DNA of 64,000 bases from an uncultured Enterorhabdus sp. (GCA_947649205.1 CANSQM010000001.1:62001-126000); one strand, 5' to 3'; numbered from the stretch's first letter, positions 34,693-44,175 are shown. Numbers and translations are program-made. Notes: a model not told the origin generated them from the sequence alone.

Positions 34693-36393
34693 ATGCAGCA
34701 GCGCGACAAGATCAAGCCGATTCTCTTCAGCATCATCAAGCATTCCAGCCCTCAGGAGCTTAAGGAGCAGATTCCCCGCGACATTGTGGCCGGCATCGTG
34801 GTGGCCATTGTGGCGCTGCCGCTGTCCATCGCATTGGGCATCGCCTCGGGGGTGTCGCCGGAGCAGGGCCTGTACACGGCCATCGTGGCGGGCTTCCTCA
34901 TCGCGTTTCTCGGCGGCAGCCGCGTGCAGATCTCGGGCCCCACGGCGGCCTTCGCCACCATTGTGGCGGGCATCGTGGCCACCGACGGCATGGACGGCCT
35001 CATCGCGGCCACCATCATCGCCGGCATCCTGCTCATCCTCATGGGCCTGTTCAAGCTGGGCGCCGTCATCCGCTTCGTACCCTTCACCATCACCACGGGC
35101 TTCACGGCGGGCATTGCCGTGACGCTTGCCATCGGTCAGCTGAAGGACTTCCTCGGCCTGACCTATCCCGCCGGCACTGCGACGGTGGAGACCGTGGACA
35201 AGGTGGCGGCGCTGGCCGGCAACATTGCCACGGTAAACGCCCAGGCCTGCATCGTGGGCCTTGTCTGCCTGGCCGTGCTGTTCCTGTGGCCGCGTCTGGT
35301 CCCTCGCGTTCCCAGCTCGCTTATGGCGCTGTTCGCGGGCGTTGCGCTCGTGAGCGGTCTCGGCCTGGACGTGCTCACCATCGGTGACCTGTACGCCATC
35401 AACAGCGGTCTGCCCGAGTTCCACCTGCCCCAGCTCAGCTTCGCGCTGTTCCGCGACCAGCTGGCCAACGGCGCCACCATCGCCATCCTGGCCGCCATCG
35501 AGTCGCTGCTATCCTGTGTGGTGGCCGATTCCATGATCAGCTCCCATCACCGCGCCAACACCGAGCTGGTGGCCCAGGGCATCGGCAACATCGCGTCGGT
35601 GCTCTTCGGCGGCATTCCCGCCACCGGCGCCATCGCCCGCACGGCGGCGAACGTGAAGGCCGGCGGCCGCACGCCCATCGCCGGCATGGTGCACGCGCTC
35701 GTGCTCGTGGCCGTGCTCGCCTTCCTCATGCCCTACGCGGCGCTCATTCCCATGCCCGCCATCGCGGCCATCCTGCTGCATGTGGCCTACAACATGTGCG
35801 GCTGGCGCAACTTCGCGCACCTGTGCCAGACGGCGTCGAAGGGGGCCGTGGCCACGCTGTTGCTCACCTTCGCGCTGACCATCGTCTTCGATCTGGTGAT
35901 CGCCATTGCCGCGGGCATGCTCATCACCATGGTGCTGTTCATGAAGATGGTGAGCGAGGAGACCGAGGTGAAAGGCTGGAAGTACTACGTCGACGAGAAC
36001 TCCGAGGTCACCCACTTGCGCGAGCTGCCGAAGAGCGTGCGCGTGTACGAGATCAACGGGCCGATGTTCTTCGGCATGACCGAGCGCATCGCCGACATCT
36101 CGGTGAAGGACTTCACCCGCTACCTGATCATCCGCATGCGCGGCGTGCCCTCGCTGGACGCCACGGGCATGAACGCCCTGGAGAACCTCTACGAGTACTG
36201 CAGTGCCCACGGCGTGAGCCTCATCTTCTCCCATGTGAACGAGCAGCCCATGAAGACCATGCGCCGCGCCGGCTTCGTCGACCTGGTGGGGGAGGAGCAC
36301 TTCCGCACCTGCATCGACGACGCCATCGCCCACGCCCGCGACCTGCTGGAGCGGGACGGCGAGAGCAACAAGCCGGCTTCTCCGTCGGCTTGA
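34693..36393 (+). CDS. SulP-family anion transporter with STAS domain
   Basis: The 566-residue protein has the SulP signature early (DIVAGIVVAIVALPLSIALGIASGVSPEQGLYTAIVAG, about 29-65), QISGPTAAF, about 10-12 membrane segments, and a C-terminal STAS domain (about 445-550; YLIIRMRGVPSLDATGMNAL). Family substrates are sulfate, bicarbonate or dicarboxylates; the sequence does not decide. Length is typical. Confidence 0.92.
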   Translation: MQQRDKIKPILFSIIKHSSPQELKEQIPRDIVAGIVVAIVALPLSIALGIASGVSPEQGLYTAIVAGFLIAFLGGSRVQISGPTAAFATIVAGIVATDGMDGLIAATIIAGILLILMGLFKLGAVIRFVPFTITTGFTAGIAVTLAIGQLKDFLGLTYPAGTATVETVDKVAALAGNIATVNAQACIVGLVCLAVLFLWPRLVPRVPSSLMALFAGVALVSGLGLDVLTIGDLYAINSGLPEFHLPQLSFALFRDQLANGATIAILAAIESLLSCVVADSMISSHHRANTELVAQGIGNIASVLFGGIPATGAIARTAANVKAGGRTPIAGMVHALVLVAVLAFLMPYAALIPMPAIAAILLHVAYNMCGWRNFAHLCQTASKGAVATLLLTFALTIVFDLVIAIAAGMLITMVLFMKMVSEETEVKGWKYYVDENSEVTHLRELPKSVRVYEINGPMFFGMTERIADISVKDFTRYLIIRMRGVPSLDATGMNALENLYEYCSAHGVSLIFSHVNEQPMKTMRRAGFVDLVGEEHFRTCIDDAIAHARDLLERDGESNKPASPSA

Positions 36394-36454
36394 GGTTCTG
36401 GTTGAGACGGTCGATCATCCAAGCGAGGCGGCTGGCGCGGCTGTCCTGGTTGTT

Positions 36455-37072
36455 TCAGCCCTCCAACGGACTTACGGTTTCTTGAAGAAGACCGATCAAG
36501 TCGTTCAAATCGGTCATTGAGGCAATATAGGCATCGCACAGCCTTTCGGGGCTGACCGTTTTGAAGTTGAGCTCCCAGCCCGCTTGCCGAGCCAGCTGGT
36601 TCGCGAATATGCGCTGTGTTCTGCCATTACCTTCGCGGAAGGGGTGGAGGGCGTTGATTTCCGCTATATAGAACGCCATCCGCTCGATAAAGTCGTCGCG
36701 TTCAAGATCGCGCAGGTAGTTCTCCGCCTTAAGAGCTCTGAAAAGGCTTTGGGAATAGGGGAGGATAAATTCTGCGCCGCAGAATAGGGAGTTTCCCTTC
36801 GAGATGAAGCCTTTCTTCCGAATCTCCCCGGCCCATGCATAGATTTCGCCGAAAAGAGCCCGATGAACTGCCTGGAGATGAGTAAGGTCGAAGAGGCCTT
36901 CGATCGGATGCGCTTCGAGCTCGGCCGCCGCAACACCGGTAATGGCGCGTTCCGCATTCCACAGTTCGTCAAAATCGACGAGGCCGAACTTGTTGACGAG
37001 AACCTTGGTGCCTGCATAGACGTAGGGGTCGTCGGCATCGTATTGGTAGTTATATGATCGACGGTCAGCCAT
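36455..37072 (-). CDS. Fic-domain AMP-transferase toxin
   Basis: The 205-residue protein has the full Fic motif HPFREGNGRTQR with catalytic His143, and a family lead-in ITGVAAAELEAHPIEGLFDL. Fic enzymes transfer AMP from ATP to target proteins; targets are often DNA gyrase and topoisomerase IV for VbhT-type toxins. The antitoxin gene overlaps it upstream by 8 bases. The ATG at 37072 is chosen because the overlap couples the genes; an earlier start adds only ten odd residues. Confidence 0.9.
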   Translation of the reverse strand: MADRRSYNYQYDADDPYVYAGTKVLVNKFGLVDFDELWNAERAITGVAAAELEAHPIEGLFDLTHLQAVHRALFGEIYAWAGEIRKKGFISKGNSLFCGAEFILPYSQSLFRALKAENYLRDLERDDFIERMAFYIAEINALHPFREGNGRTQRIFANQLARQAGWELNFKTVSPERLCDAYIASMTDLNDLIGLLQETVSPLEG

Positions 37073-37250
37073 GGGAGGCCGCCAGCCGCTTCGCGTCGGC
37101 AACGTATTGGGCGATCAGGTCGCGATAGGTCATCTCGCCGCGGCCGACTTTGCGCAAGTTGTCCTTTTCGGTTTCCGTCATGGTCATGTGCTCAACCGCC
37201 AGGCTGTGCTCAACTTCTTCGATTATGTGTTCCATTTCCAAGGATGTCAT
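37065..37250 (-). CDS. VbhA-like antitoxin of the Fic protein
   Basis: The 61-residue helical protein fits the VbhA-type antitoxin. The inhibitory helix motif is (S/T)xxxE(G/N); here it is S16-LAV-E20-H21, with His in the last position. The second half KDNLRKVGRGEMTYRDLIAQY is the usual C-terminal helix. It would occlude ATP binding by Fic via Glu20. It is the first gene of the two-gene operon. Confidence 0.8.
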   Translation of the reverse strand: MTSLEMEHIIEEVEHSLAVEHMTMTETEKDNLRKVGRGEMTYRDLIAQYVADAKRLAASHG

Positions 37251-37463
37251 CGTCGCCCTTTCTGTTTCAAGGCCATTGTACTATCAGCGGCTTGGATCGG
37301 GGGTAATTGCTTGGATTGAACATCCGGCGAAGCGCGTCCCCAATGAAACGGTAACGGATGGCGGGCGGCATCGGTGCTGCTGTGGGCCCTTCTTATAATG
37401 GGCGTCATTGGGCCGCTCGCCCGTGTGGGCGGTGCGGGCAACCAGTTGAGAAGGAGCGGGGCC

Positions 37464-38153
37464 ATGGAGCTTTCTCTTAAGGCGGCGGAAACGGAGGAGA
37501 CCCTTCGCCACTGCCACCATGTTCAGCAGCGGGAGGCTTTGGCGCCCGCAGATTGGGTAACGCCTCCCGCCGGTTCCTACAACGTGTTTCTCCTGTTCAA
37601 CTTGGAAGCAGCCTGGGACGAGGGCCACTGCATCCTGGCCCTGGGGCCTGTGGGCGGCCCGCTGCAGACCTATTCCTACTACCGCCACAGCAGCAAAGTG
37701 GAGGCGCCGGGCATCATGGCCTGCCTGCGCGACCCCATGACCTTCGCCGACCTGGAGAAGCACTCGGGCTGGATCGTGCACGGCCAGCCGGGGAACTGGT
37801 GGAACGAGCACGTGAACTGCGCCATCGCCCTGTGGTGCGACGCGGTGTCCTTCCGGGCCGTGCGGGCCTGCGCCGAGGACCGCCGCGCCCACACGGGCAC
37901 CTACAACCTCGTCACCTACAACTGCCTCACGTTCTGCGACGAGGCCTTGGCGGCCGGCGGCATCCACCTGCTCACCCGCGACGGCCGCGAGCTGCACACC
38001 ATCGTCCCCAAGGACGCCTTCAAGGCCGTTGTGCGCGTGGAAGGCGCCCATCCCTTCGAAGCCTGGAAGTACTGGTTCCCCCTCGGCGAGCCTCCCGAAA
38101 ACGGTCTGCGCACTATTCGGGATGTCCCCGGTACGGACAAGCCGCTGGAATAG
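37464..38153 (+). CDS. Hypothetical protein, possible permuted papain-like (LRAT/NlpC-P60-like) fold
   Basis: The 229-residue soluble protein has GHCILALGP (His55) early and YNLVTYNCLTFCDEAL (Cys154) later. This His-before-Cys order with an NCxxF context resembles circularly permuted NlpC/P60 and LRAT-like enzymes. NWWNEHVNCAIALW lies between. No signal peptide is seen. The start at 37464 has AAGGAG upstream; an upstream in-frame extension is hydrophobic but lacks a ribosome-binding site. Catalysis is inferred. Confidence 0.55.
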   Translation: MELSLKAAETEETLRHCHHVQQREALAPADWVTPPAGSYNVFLLFNLEAAWDEGHCILALGPVGGPLQTYSYYRHSSKVEAPGIMACLRDPMTFADLEKHSGWIVHGQPGNWWNEHVNCAIALWCDAVSFRAVRACAEDRRAHTGTYNLVTYNCLTFCDEALAAGGIHLLTRDGRELHTIVPKDAFKAVVRVEGAHPFEAWKYWFPLGEPPENGLRTIRDVPGTDKPLE

Positions 38154-38199
38154 GGGCGCCCCAATAAGCTCGCGAGGGGGCGCCGCCATAGGCTCGCAA
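38153..38199. repeat. 23-nt imperfect direct repeat
   Basis: Two adjacent copies, at 38153-38175 and 38177-38199, agree at 19 of 23 positions and begin GGGGCGCC. They lie between convergent genes. Confidence 0.5.
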
Positions 38200-38212
38200 C
38201 AGGCCGCCTCTT

Positions 38213-39145
38213 CTACAGGTGCCGTAAGTTAGTGCGGTAGGCGCGGAGGCGTTCTTCGCCGATGTCGGTGATGATGGTGTTCAGGGCATCGATGAGCTGT
38301 TCGCGCTGGTCGGGAAGCTGTCCCTGGAGCATCACGGGGTTCGAAGCGCCCAACATGGCGAAGGTGACGGGGATGGAAAGGCCGGCGACAAGCTCGCGAA
38401 TCTCCTCGTACTTCTCCACTTCCGTCTCCTCCGTCCAGCGGCCGGCGCGTATCTCGCGGTACAGGGCCGAGGTGGGGTATACGGTGAGCATGTTCGCGCC
38501 GATCAGCCAGGGGTTTGTCTGGTTGCAGATGGCGGCCGTGGCCTGGGCGGCCGCCCGGCCGCGGCCCTTGCCCGAAATGCCCGCGAGGTAGAAGAACCCG
38601 TAGCGGATGCCCGCGTCGTCGAGCCGCCGGCATTGGGTCACGATGTCTTGGGCGCTATAGCCCTTGTCCATGAAAGCCAGCGCCTCGTCATCACCGGTCT
38701 CAATGCCCAGGGTGAGCCCGTCGAATCCCGCTGCGCTCAGGACGCGCAGCTCCTCGTCGCTCTTCGTCGTCACGTCGGTCACGCGGGCGAAGCAGCCCAG
38801 GCTTTCGCAGCCGGGAAAGTACTGATGCACGAGCTTCGCGATGCTCAGCAGATGCTTCGCCTTCAGCCCGAAGGGGTTCGCTCCGGCCAGAAATATGCGG
38901 TCGACCCGCGCGGGTTCTTGCTCGAAGAGGCGCTCCTCGGTCTTGCGCAACGGGTCGTGGTACCAGGTCTGCGCCTCCAGCAAGTCGGCCTCAATATCTT
39001 CTAAGGGCGAGGGGCGAAACGTGAAGGGAAGATCCTCGTACAGGGTGCAGAACTTGCAACGGTGGTGGGTGCAGCCCGCCGTGGCTTCGATGATGAGCGA
39101 GCCAGCCTCGTAGGGCGGCCGCCAGATGGTTCCCGTGTAGTGCAT
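38213..39145 (-). CDS. Radical SAM protein
   Basis: The 310-residue protein has a cluster motif CTHHRCKFC (Cx4Cx2C) at about residue 25, GFDGLTLGIETGDDEAL in the core and GANMLTVYPTSALYREI. It resembles the Elp3/HemN-like radical SAM group whose members are common and mostly uncharacterised. The Cx4Cx2C spacing, rather than Cx3Cx2C, is typical of this particular group as I recall it. The ATG at 39145 has AAAGGAG upstream. It is divergent from the HxlR gene. Confidence 0.82.
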   Translation of the reverse strand: MHYTGTIWRPPYEAGSLIIEATAGCTHHRCKFCTLYEDLPFTFRPSPLEDIEADLLEAQTWYHDPLRKTEERLFEQEPARVDRIFLAGANPFGLKAKHLLSIAKLVHQYFPGCESLGCFARVTDVTTKSDEELRVLSAAGFDGLTLGIETGDDEALAFMDKGYSAQDIVTQCRRLDDAGIRYGFFYLAGISGKGRGRAAAQATAAICNQTNPWLIGANMLTVYPTSALYREIRAGRWTEETEVEKYEEIRELVAGLSIPVTFAMLGASNPVMLQGQLPDQREQLIDALNTIITDIGEERLRAYRTNLRHL

Positions 39146-39266
39146 GGGGCTCCTTTCGCCGTAGTTTTCGCTCCTTAGGATGCCCGTGCGGTGCTTGGAT
39201 TACTAGTACTGATGTTTTATGGGAGTAGTATCATTATCTGCACTATTGGGAATGACAAGGGAAGCC

Positions 39267-39704
39267 ATGGCCGACAACAAGTTCACCGATGGGGCCGCTC
39301 TCGCGCGCTGCGAGTCCATGAGCCGCATGCAGGCCGTGCTCGGCGGCAAGTGGAAGATTCTCATCCTGTGGTACATCGCCACCTACGAGGTGCAGCGCTT
39401 CGGCGCGCTGATGCGCCGCATCGAGGGCATTTCGCAATCCACGCTGACCAAGCAGCTGCGCGAGCTGGAAGCCGATGGCCTCGTGCATCGCGAAATCTAC
39501 CGCGAGATTCCGCCCCGCGTGGAATATTCGCTGACCGACGTGGGTGCGAGTTTCGTGCCCATTCTGAACGCCATGGTCCTTTGGAGCCAGCGCTGGCTGT
39601 GCGAAGGCGAACTGTGCGCCCGCGGTGGCGAAGCGCAGGGGGCAGCTCGGGAGGGATCCGCGCCCGCGGGCGATGCCGACGGGGAAGGAGGCGGCAGGCC
39701 GTGA
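39267..39704 (+). CDS. HxlR-family transcriptional regulator
   Basis: The 145-residue protein has the winged-helix pattern of HxlR: CESMSRMQAVLGGKWKILIL, RFGALMRRIEGISQSTLTKQL, RELEADGLVHREIYREIPPRVEYSLTDVG. The C-terminal 35 residues are disordered, rich in Gly and Ala. Two upstream ATG codons exist in frame; 39267 has AAGGGAAG before it. It overlaps the DUF1294 gene by one base. HxlR proteins often respond to aldehyde or oxidative stress; the signal here is unknown. Confidence 0.9.
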   Translation: MADNKFTDGAALARCESMSRMQAVLGGKWKILILWYIATYEVQRFGALMRRIEGISQSTLTKQLRELEADGLVHREIYREIPPRVEYSLTDVGASFVPILNAMVLWSQRWLCEGELCARGGEAQGAAREGSAPAGDADGEGGGRP

Positions 39705-40003
39705 TGGGGAACCTGGTCGGGCAAGGTGGGCTGCTGGCGGTGGCGGTGTACCTGGCTGCTGTCAACGTCGTGACGTTCGTTGGCTTCTGCATAGACAAGC
39801 GCCGCGCCGTCCGAGGGGCCTATCGCATTCCCGAGAGAACCCTGATCGCGCTGTCCTTTGCCGGTGGCGCCCTCGGCGGCCTGGTGGCCATGCGCCTCGT
39901 TCGCCACAAAACCCGAAAATGGTACTTCGTCTGGGGTCTGCCCCTCTTCCTCCTCCTGCAAATAGCAGGCCTCGTCGGCCTCGGGGTTGCGGGCGTTATC
40001 TAG
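39704..40003 (+). CDS. DUF1294 membrane protein
   Basis: The 99-residue protein has two or three membrane segments with the family motif FCIDKRRAVRGAYRIPERTL and MRLVRHKTRKWYFVWG. It belongs to DUF1294, whose function is not known. The start codon overlaps the stop codon of the HxlR gene (TGATG), so translation is coupled. Confidence 0.88.
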   Translation: MGNLVGQGGLLAVAVYLAAVNVVTFVGFCIDKRRAVRGAYRIPERTLIALSFAGGALGGLVAMRLVRHKTRKWYFVWGLPLFLLLQIAGLVGLGVAGVI

Positions 40004-40225
40004 GTCGCTTGCTGCCCCCGTTGGCACTGCGGCGGTGCCCGAGTGGCCGCCTCGGTCACTGTTGCGGTGGCAACTCGGCAGATGATTGCGGGTGCTCCTA
40101 TCGCGCCGCAGCGAGCTTTTCGAGGGATGATGGCACGCCGCGCGTCAAGGATGGGGCACTCTACGATGCGTAGGTTGTGGGGCCGCCCCGTCGCGCCTAT
40201 CGTAGAAAGGGCGAAAGGAGTGCAT

Positions 40226-40435
40226 ATGAACGTAACCGTATTCAATGGAAGCCCGGCAGGGAAGGTGAGCGCCAACCCGCAGGCCGTGGCCCTCGTGAAG
40301 CCCTGGCTGGAAACGGTGGAGCGGGCCGGCCGGGAGCTCGTGGCCGAGGGCGCCGTTGCCGACGACACGGCGGAAGCCTTAGAGGCCCCGCTCATGGACA
40401 CCGCCGACTACGTGGCCTTCTTAGGGATGGGGTAG
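40226..40435 (+). pseudogene. Flavodoxin/NADPH-FMN-reductase-like gene with internal deletion
   Basis: The 69-codon frame begins like a flavodoxin-fold reductase (MNVTVFNGSPAGK, phosphate-binding start) and then jumps to a C-terminal-like helix and tail (KPWLETVERAGRELV, then ALEAPLMDTADYVAFLGM). About 150 residues expected in between are missing, so the FMN-binding protein cannot fold. AAAGGAG precedes the ATG. The reading frame is intact across the join. Confidence 0.5.
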
Positions 40436-40732
40436 AAGGGACGTCCCCGAAGCTCGCGCAGCTTCCTCGCTGCTTGGGCTGGTTTGGTTCCCCTGTATTC
40501 CGGGAGAGCAATCGGCCCTGGGCGCTCACCCCTGCAAGGCGGCTTTCTGTCGTGTATGATGGGGGCGTCTTGCATCGTGGGCATTGTCTGGAATTCCATG
40601 ATTCGGGACGACTGTTTCGATAGAGTTAATCTGTCGTAGCGCAAGGTCGCGGCCGTTTACGACGGTGCTTTCTGGTCAAGCGGTTCGTCGGCACCTGTCT
40701 CGGGTGAGGGCTATGCATTATAAGGAGGGGTC
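40436..40732. other. Upstream region of the LuxR gene
   Basis: This 297-base region holds no gene. It has an AAGGAGGGG ribosome-binding site just before the LuxR start and a possible -10 (TATAAG or TATGCA) near 40714, but no convincing -35. Confidence 0.4.
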
Positions 40733-42205
40733 ATGGTTGATGGCAGTTCGGGCCTGTCAGCTTCCTATAAATTGGGAAACGGCTGGGATATCCTGCATTG
40801 GTGCGCCAACCTGACCATCATCCTCATGGGCTTTACCTTTATTCCCGCCCGCATTAACGCGCAACCTGACGGGCACATTTTTGTCGCATGGGCGGTTATT
40901 CAAGTTGCTGTACTCATTATTCTGGGCTTGGCCTCGCAGATTCGAATCATGCGCCCCTTCGCCATGGCCAACTGGGCTTCCCCTCTTCGCATGTGCGCCA
41001 CCTTCCTGATCGGGGTGGCATGGTATTTCGCGGCCCATGCCGCCGTTGCTGCTTTGGGCGGATTGTGGCTCATCGAAATCGCTCCTTCCGCCGTGCTCCT
41101 GTCCGTGGCGTCGGCCATGGGATTTTTGTATGCAGTTGATTATTGTCGGGCTACGCCGGAGAACGATTTTTGGAAGCATGCGGTGCCCGGTTCTCTTATC
41201 GCGGCTTTTGTGGTGTTCTTTCCCATCGAACGGTTTCCCCTTGCCAGTTCAGCCCTCTGCTGCATTGTCGCCATTGTATGGTACGTTGCGCGTCGTCGTC
41301 TCTCGGAATCTCTGACGGAATACGAAACCGCACTGCCCCCGGCGGCTCAAGAGAGGCGGCGGCTTCCCATGGCGTTGGGGTCTACGGCAGCACTTCTATT
41401 TGCGGGAGGAATGATCTGTCCCATCGTGATGAACCCCACGAGCCTGGCGAGTGCGGGTTACACGACACTCTACGTGCTCTCGCTCGGTTCACTGACAATT
41501 ATTTTGACGATTCTTCCAGCCCTTGGATGGCTGCGGGGAATTTACCCCTATGCAAAGATCTGCGCCGTGCTGTCGGCGCTGGCCTACGGTTTTCTGGCCT
41601 GTACGGGGAATGCGTTCGTGGGCATAGGCGCGGCTGTTCTGCTGGGAACATTTACCGTCAATGTGAGCATGCTGCTCTACGGGCTCAGTCAGTGCCTTGG
41701 CGACCCTCGTACGAGGTCGCTGCGCTTTTGGGGCGCCGCAACACTCGTCTTTCTGGCGTTCTTCACGGGCATGGCCCTTGCCTCCGTGGCCATTCATGCA
41801 TCGGGAGATCGAGATGTCGATAGGTTCATAATACTCTCGTTGTGCTCGTACCTGTTTTTCGTGGTTCTCTTCCGCGAGCCGTGGCTCCTTCAAAAGCCGC
41901 AGGCGCTCGATGTGAAGCGTGTTGCCGTAACGCCGTTGCTGGCGAACTCCCTTGAAGAGGAACTCCATGGGCGTTGTCGGGCGATTGCCGATGCCCATCA
42001 GCTGACAGAGCGAGAGGCCGAGGTTCTTACCTGTTTGAGCGAGGGTTGGAGCATTCCTGCGGCCGCGCGTCGTCTCATGGTCTCGCAGGATACCGTGCGC
42101 ACCCATGTGAAGCATATTTACGCCAAACTTGGCATTCACTCTCGAGATGATTTGGTTGAAGTGATTAAAATGCCTGATGAGAGCCTTCTACCCAAATCTG
42201 GGTGA
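40733..42205 (+). CDS. LuxR-family regulator with polytopic membrane sensor
   Basis: The 490-residue protein has about ten to twelve hydrophobic segments over the first 400 residues and a C-terminal LuxR helix-turn-helix (LTEREAEVLTCLSEGWSIPA, then VSQDTVRTHVKHIYAKLGI). This architecture is abundant in Eggerthellaceae, usually next to an FAD-dependent oxidoreductase, which is also the case here (127 bases downstream). The membrane part probably senses a small molecule and the DNA-binding part activates the flavoprotein gene. Confidence 0.9.
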   Translation: MVDGSSGLSASYKLGNGWDILHWCANLTIILMGFTFIPARINAQPDGHIFVAWAVIQVAVLIILGLASQIRIMRPFAMANWASPLRMCATFLIGVAWYFAAHAAVAALGGLWLIEIAPSAVLLSVASAMGFLYAVDYCRATPENDFWKHAVPGSLIAAFVVFFPIERFPLASSALCCIVAIVWYVARRRLSESLTEYETALPPAAQERRRLPMALGSTAALLFAGGMICPIVMNPTSLASAGYTTLYVLSLGSLTIILTILPALGWLRGIYPYAKICAVLSALAYGFLACTGNAFVGIGAAVLLGTFTVNVSMLLYGLSQCLGDPRTRSLRFWGAATLVFLAFFTGMALASVAIHASGDRDVDRFIILSLCSYLFFVVLFREPWLLQKPQALDVKRVAVTPLLANSLEEELHGRCRAIADAHQLTEREAEVLTCLSEGWSIPAAARRLMVSQDTVRTHVKHIYAKLGIHSRDDLVEVIKMPDESLLPKSG

Positions 42206-42332
42206 GGCGTAGATTTCCCCTAGCGCAAGCGATGACGCACCAGATTCTCCCGCCTATGCTTCCGTCAGCCCGTTGAATCGGGAATGATCGAGCTGCCTGT
42301 GAGGGCGGACGAGAAGGAGCGGAGGAATCACC

Positions 42333-44042
42333 ATGAGCGAAATACGTGCGAGCCATGTCGATCCGACGAATATGGAGCGACGGACGTTTCTGAAGGGGTC
42401 CATGACGGCTTGTGCCCTTTTGGGCGCGGCGGGCATGCTCGGTTGCGCGCCGAACGCGGCTAAGCAGGAGGAGGCCGGGGCGGTGGATATGCCCGATACG
42501 GGTAACGCCGATCCCGCCGCTGAGTACGAGTGCTGGCTTCCGCCCCAAGGAGAGGCGGCATTCGAGTCGGAGCCGGTAACTGATATCGCGCAGACGGAAG
42601 AGTGGGATGTGGTCATCATCGGCATGGGGGCAGCTGGCTCGGCTGCCGCCGCCTACGCATCCGCCCAGGGGCTTAAGACGTTGGTCGTGGAGAAAATGGG
42701 CGTCCCTGCGGCCAATCCCGGCGACATTTTTGTCATCAACTCGAAAGTGCAGGAGCAGTATCAGTTTCCATGCCCGACGTTCAAGGACTTTATGGAGGCC
42801 CTTATGACGTCGAGCGCCTATCGGGCCAATGCCTCAAAACTCGCGGCTCTCTATCATCATAGTGGAGAGGCGTTCGACTGGCTTTATGATCATGCCATTT
42901 TGCCGGCCGGCATTGAGGCTGAGCCGACGTTCCCTGCCTTCCCTGGCATCATGATGGAAGGATGGACGCGCTGCGTTAACGCCAATATTACATGGGTCGG
43001 AGGGCGCAATCAGAATCAGGCGGGCGTTCACCAGTCCATTGTCGACTTTGCAGTGGCCAATGGCGCTGAGGTGCGTTATGAAACGCCTGCCGTACAGTTG
43101 GTGCAAGGTGAAGACGGTGCGGTGACCGGTGTTGTCGTCAAGAACGCAGATGGGACGTACGCGCAGATCAACGCTGCTAAGGGGGTGATGCTTGCGACGG
43201 GCGGTTATGCGGCGAACATGGAGCGCATGAAGAAGTACATGCGTCCGCGCGATTACGCCACGATCGCAGCGGTTCAGTTTGCCGGCGTTGGGGTAACCGG
43301 CGACGGCCATGAGATGGGGCTTGCCGTGGGGGCGGCGGAGGACGACGCACCGCATTCGGCGCTGTTGAACAGCTATGGCATCGTCGATGCGCATATGATG
43401 GGCATCCCGGCCCTCTTTATTCCCTGGATTCGCGTGAACGAGCAGGGTCGTCGCTTCGTAAACGAGGAAGTGCCCGTCAGCATGCTGGGTGGAGCCATTA
43501 TCAACCAAACCCATGGACGTTGCTGGACAGTTTTCGATGCTAAGTATCCCGAAGCGGCAGCGCAGCTCAAAACGGCTTATTTGTCCAACGATCCCACCAT
43601 CGCCGATGGTTCGGTAGCGGTGATCGGGCAAATGATCGAGGAAGGCGCCGTGATTCAGGCCGACACCATTGAGGAGCTCGCGGAGAAGATGGGTGTTGAC
43701 GCCGTTGCCCTCAAGGAGACTTTTGAGCGCACCACGCGCGATGCTAAAGCTGGTGCGGACACGTTGTTTGAGAAGGAGTTCCTGTATCCCCTCGATACGG
43801 CGCCGTTCTATGCTATCCATGAGGGCCCAACGCTGCTCAGCACATGCAGCGGGCTGCATACCGACGATATCGCACGGGTTGTTACCGCCGAGGGAAGCGT
43901 CATACCCGGTCTCTATGCGGCCGGCGAATGCGCTGGCGGCTTGTGGGCGGGTGGTATGTACACGCATCACGTCTATGGTGGCGATTGGGCTGCTGCCATT
44001 ACCTTCGCTTATTTGGCTGTGCAGGACATGCTGAACGCCTAA
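42333..44042 (+). CDS. Tat-exported FAD-dependent oxidoreductase (fumarate reductase/flavocytochrome c-like)
   Basis: The 569-residue protein has a twin-arginine signal (ERRTFLKG, Arg16-17) followed by a hydrophobic stretch ending in a lipobox-like MLGC (Cys38), so it is probably a lipoprotein outside the membrane. The FAD-binding GxGxxG is in VVIIGMGAAGSAAAAYA (about 92-108); GVMLATGGYAAN, FAGVGVTGDGHEMG and ECAGGLWAGGMYTHHVYGGD fit the FAD-binding-2 family. Such enzymes reduce fumarate-like or other unsaturated electron acceptors and are often substrate-specific. No heme-binding CxxCH is present, so an electron donor is encoded elsewhere. Confidence 0.9.
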   Translation: MSEIRASHVDPTNMERRTFLKGSMTACALLGAAGMLGCAPNAAKQEEAGAVDMPDTGNADPAAEYECWLPPQGEAAFESEPVTDIAQTEEWDVVIIGMGAAGSAAAAYASAQGLKTLVVEKMGVPAANPGDIFVINSKVQEQYQFPCPTFKDFMEALMTSSAYRANASKLAALYHHSGEAFDWLYDHAILPAGIEAEPTFPAFPGIMMEGWTRCVNANITWVGGRNQNQAGVHQSIVDFAVANGAEVRYETPAVQLVQGEDGAVTGVVVKNADGTYAQINAAKGVMLATGGYAANMERMKKYMRPRDYATIAAVQFAGVGVTGDGHEMGLAVGAAEDDAPHSALLNSYGIVDAHMMGIPALFIPWIRVNEQGRRFVNEEVPVSMLGGAIINQTHGRCWTVFDAKYPEAAAQLKTAYLSNDPTIADGSVAVIGQMIEEGAVIQADTIEELAEKMGVDAVALKETFERTTRDAKAGADTLFEKEFLYPLDTAPFYAIHEGPTLLSTCSGLHTDDIARVVTAEGSVIPGLYAAGECAGGLWAGGMYTHHVYGGDWAAAITFAYLAVQDMLNA

Positions 44043-44067
44043 CCTTCTCGGCTCCATACCCTCCCCT

Positions 44068-44095
44068 CTGTGGCGCGGCTTTTGCTGCGCCACAG
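44068..44095 (+). terminator. Intrinsic terminator of the FAD oxidoreductase gene
   Basis: CTGTGGCGC (44068-44076) pairs with GCGCCACAG (44087-44095), followed by TTGTTCTT. It lies 26 bases after the stop codon. Confidence 0.75.
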
Positions 44096-44175
44096 TTGTT
44101 CTTGGGGGGCAGAACGAGGGCAATGTCGCGAGTGGGTCGCTGATGTGGGCCGGAACGCGCGATCCGCTTCGGGGC

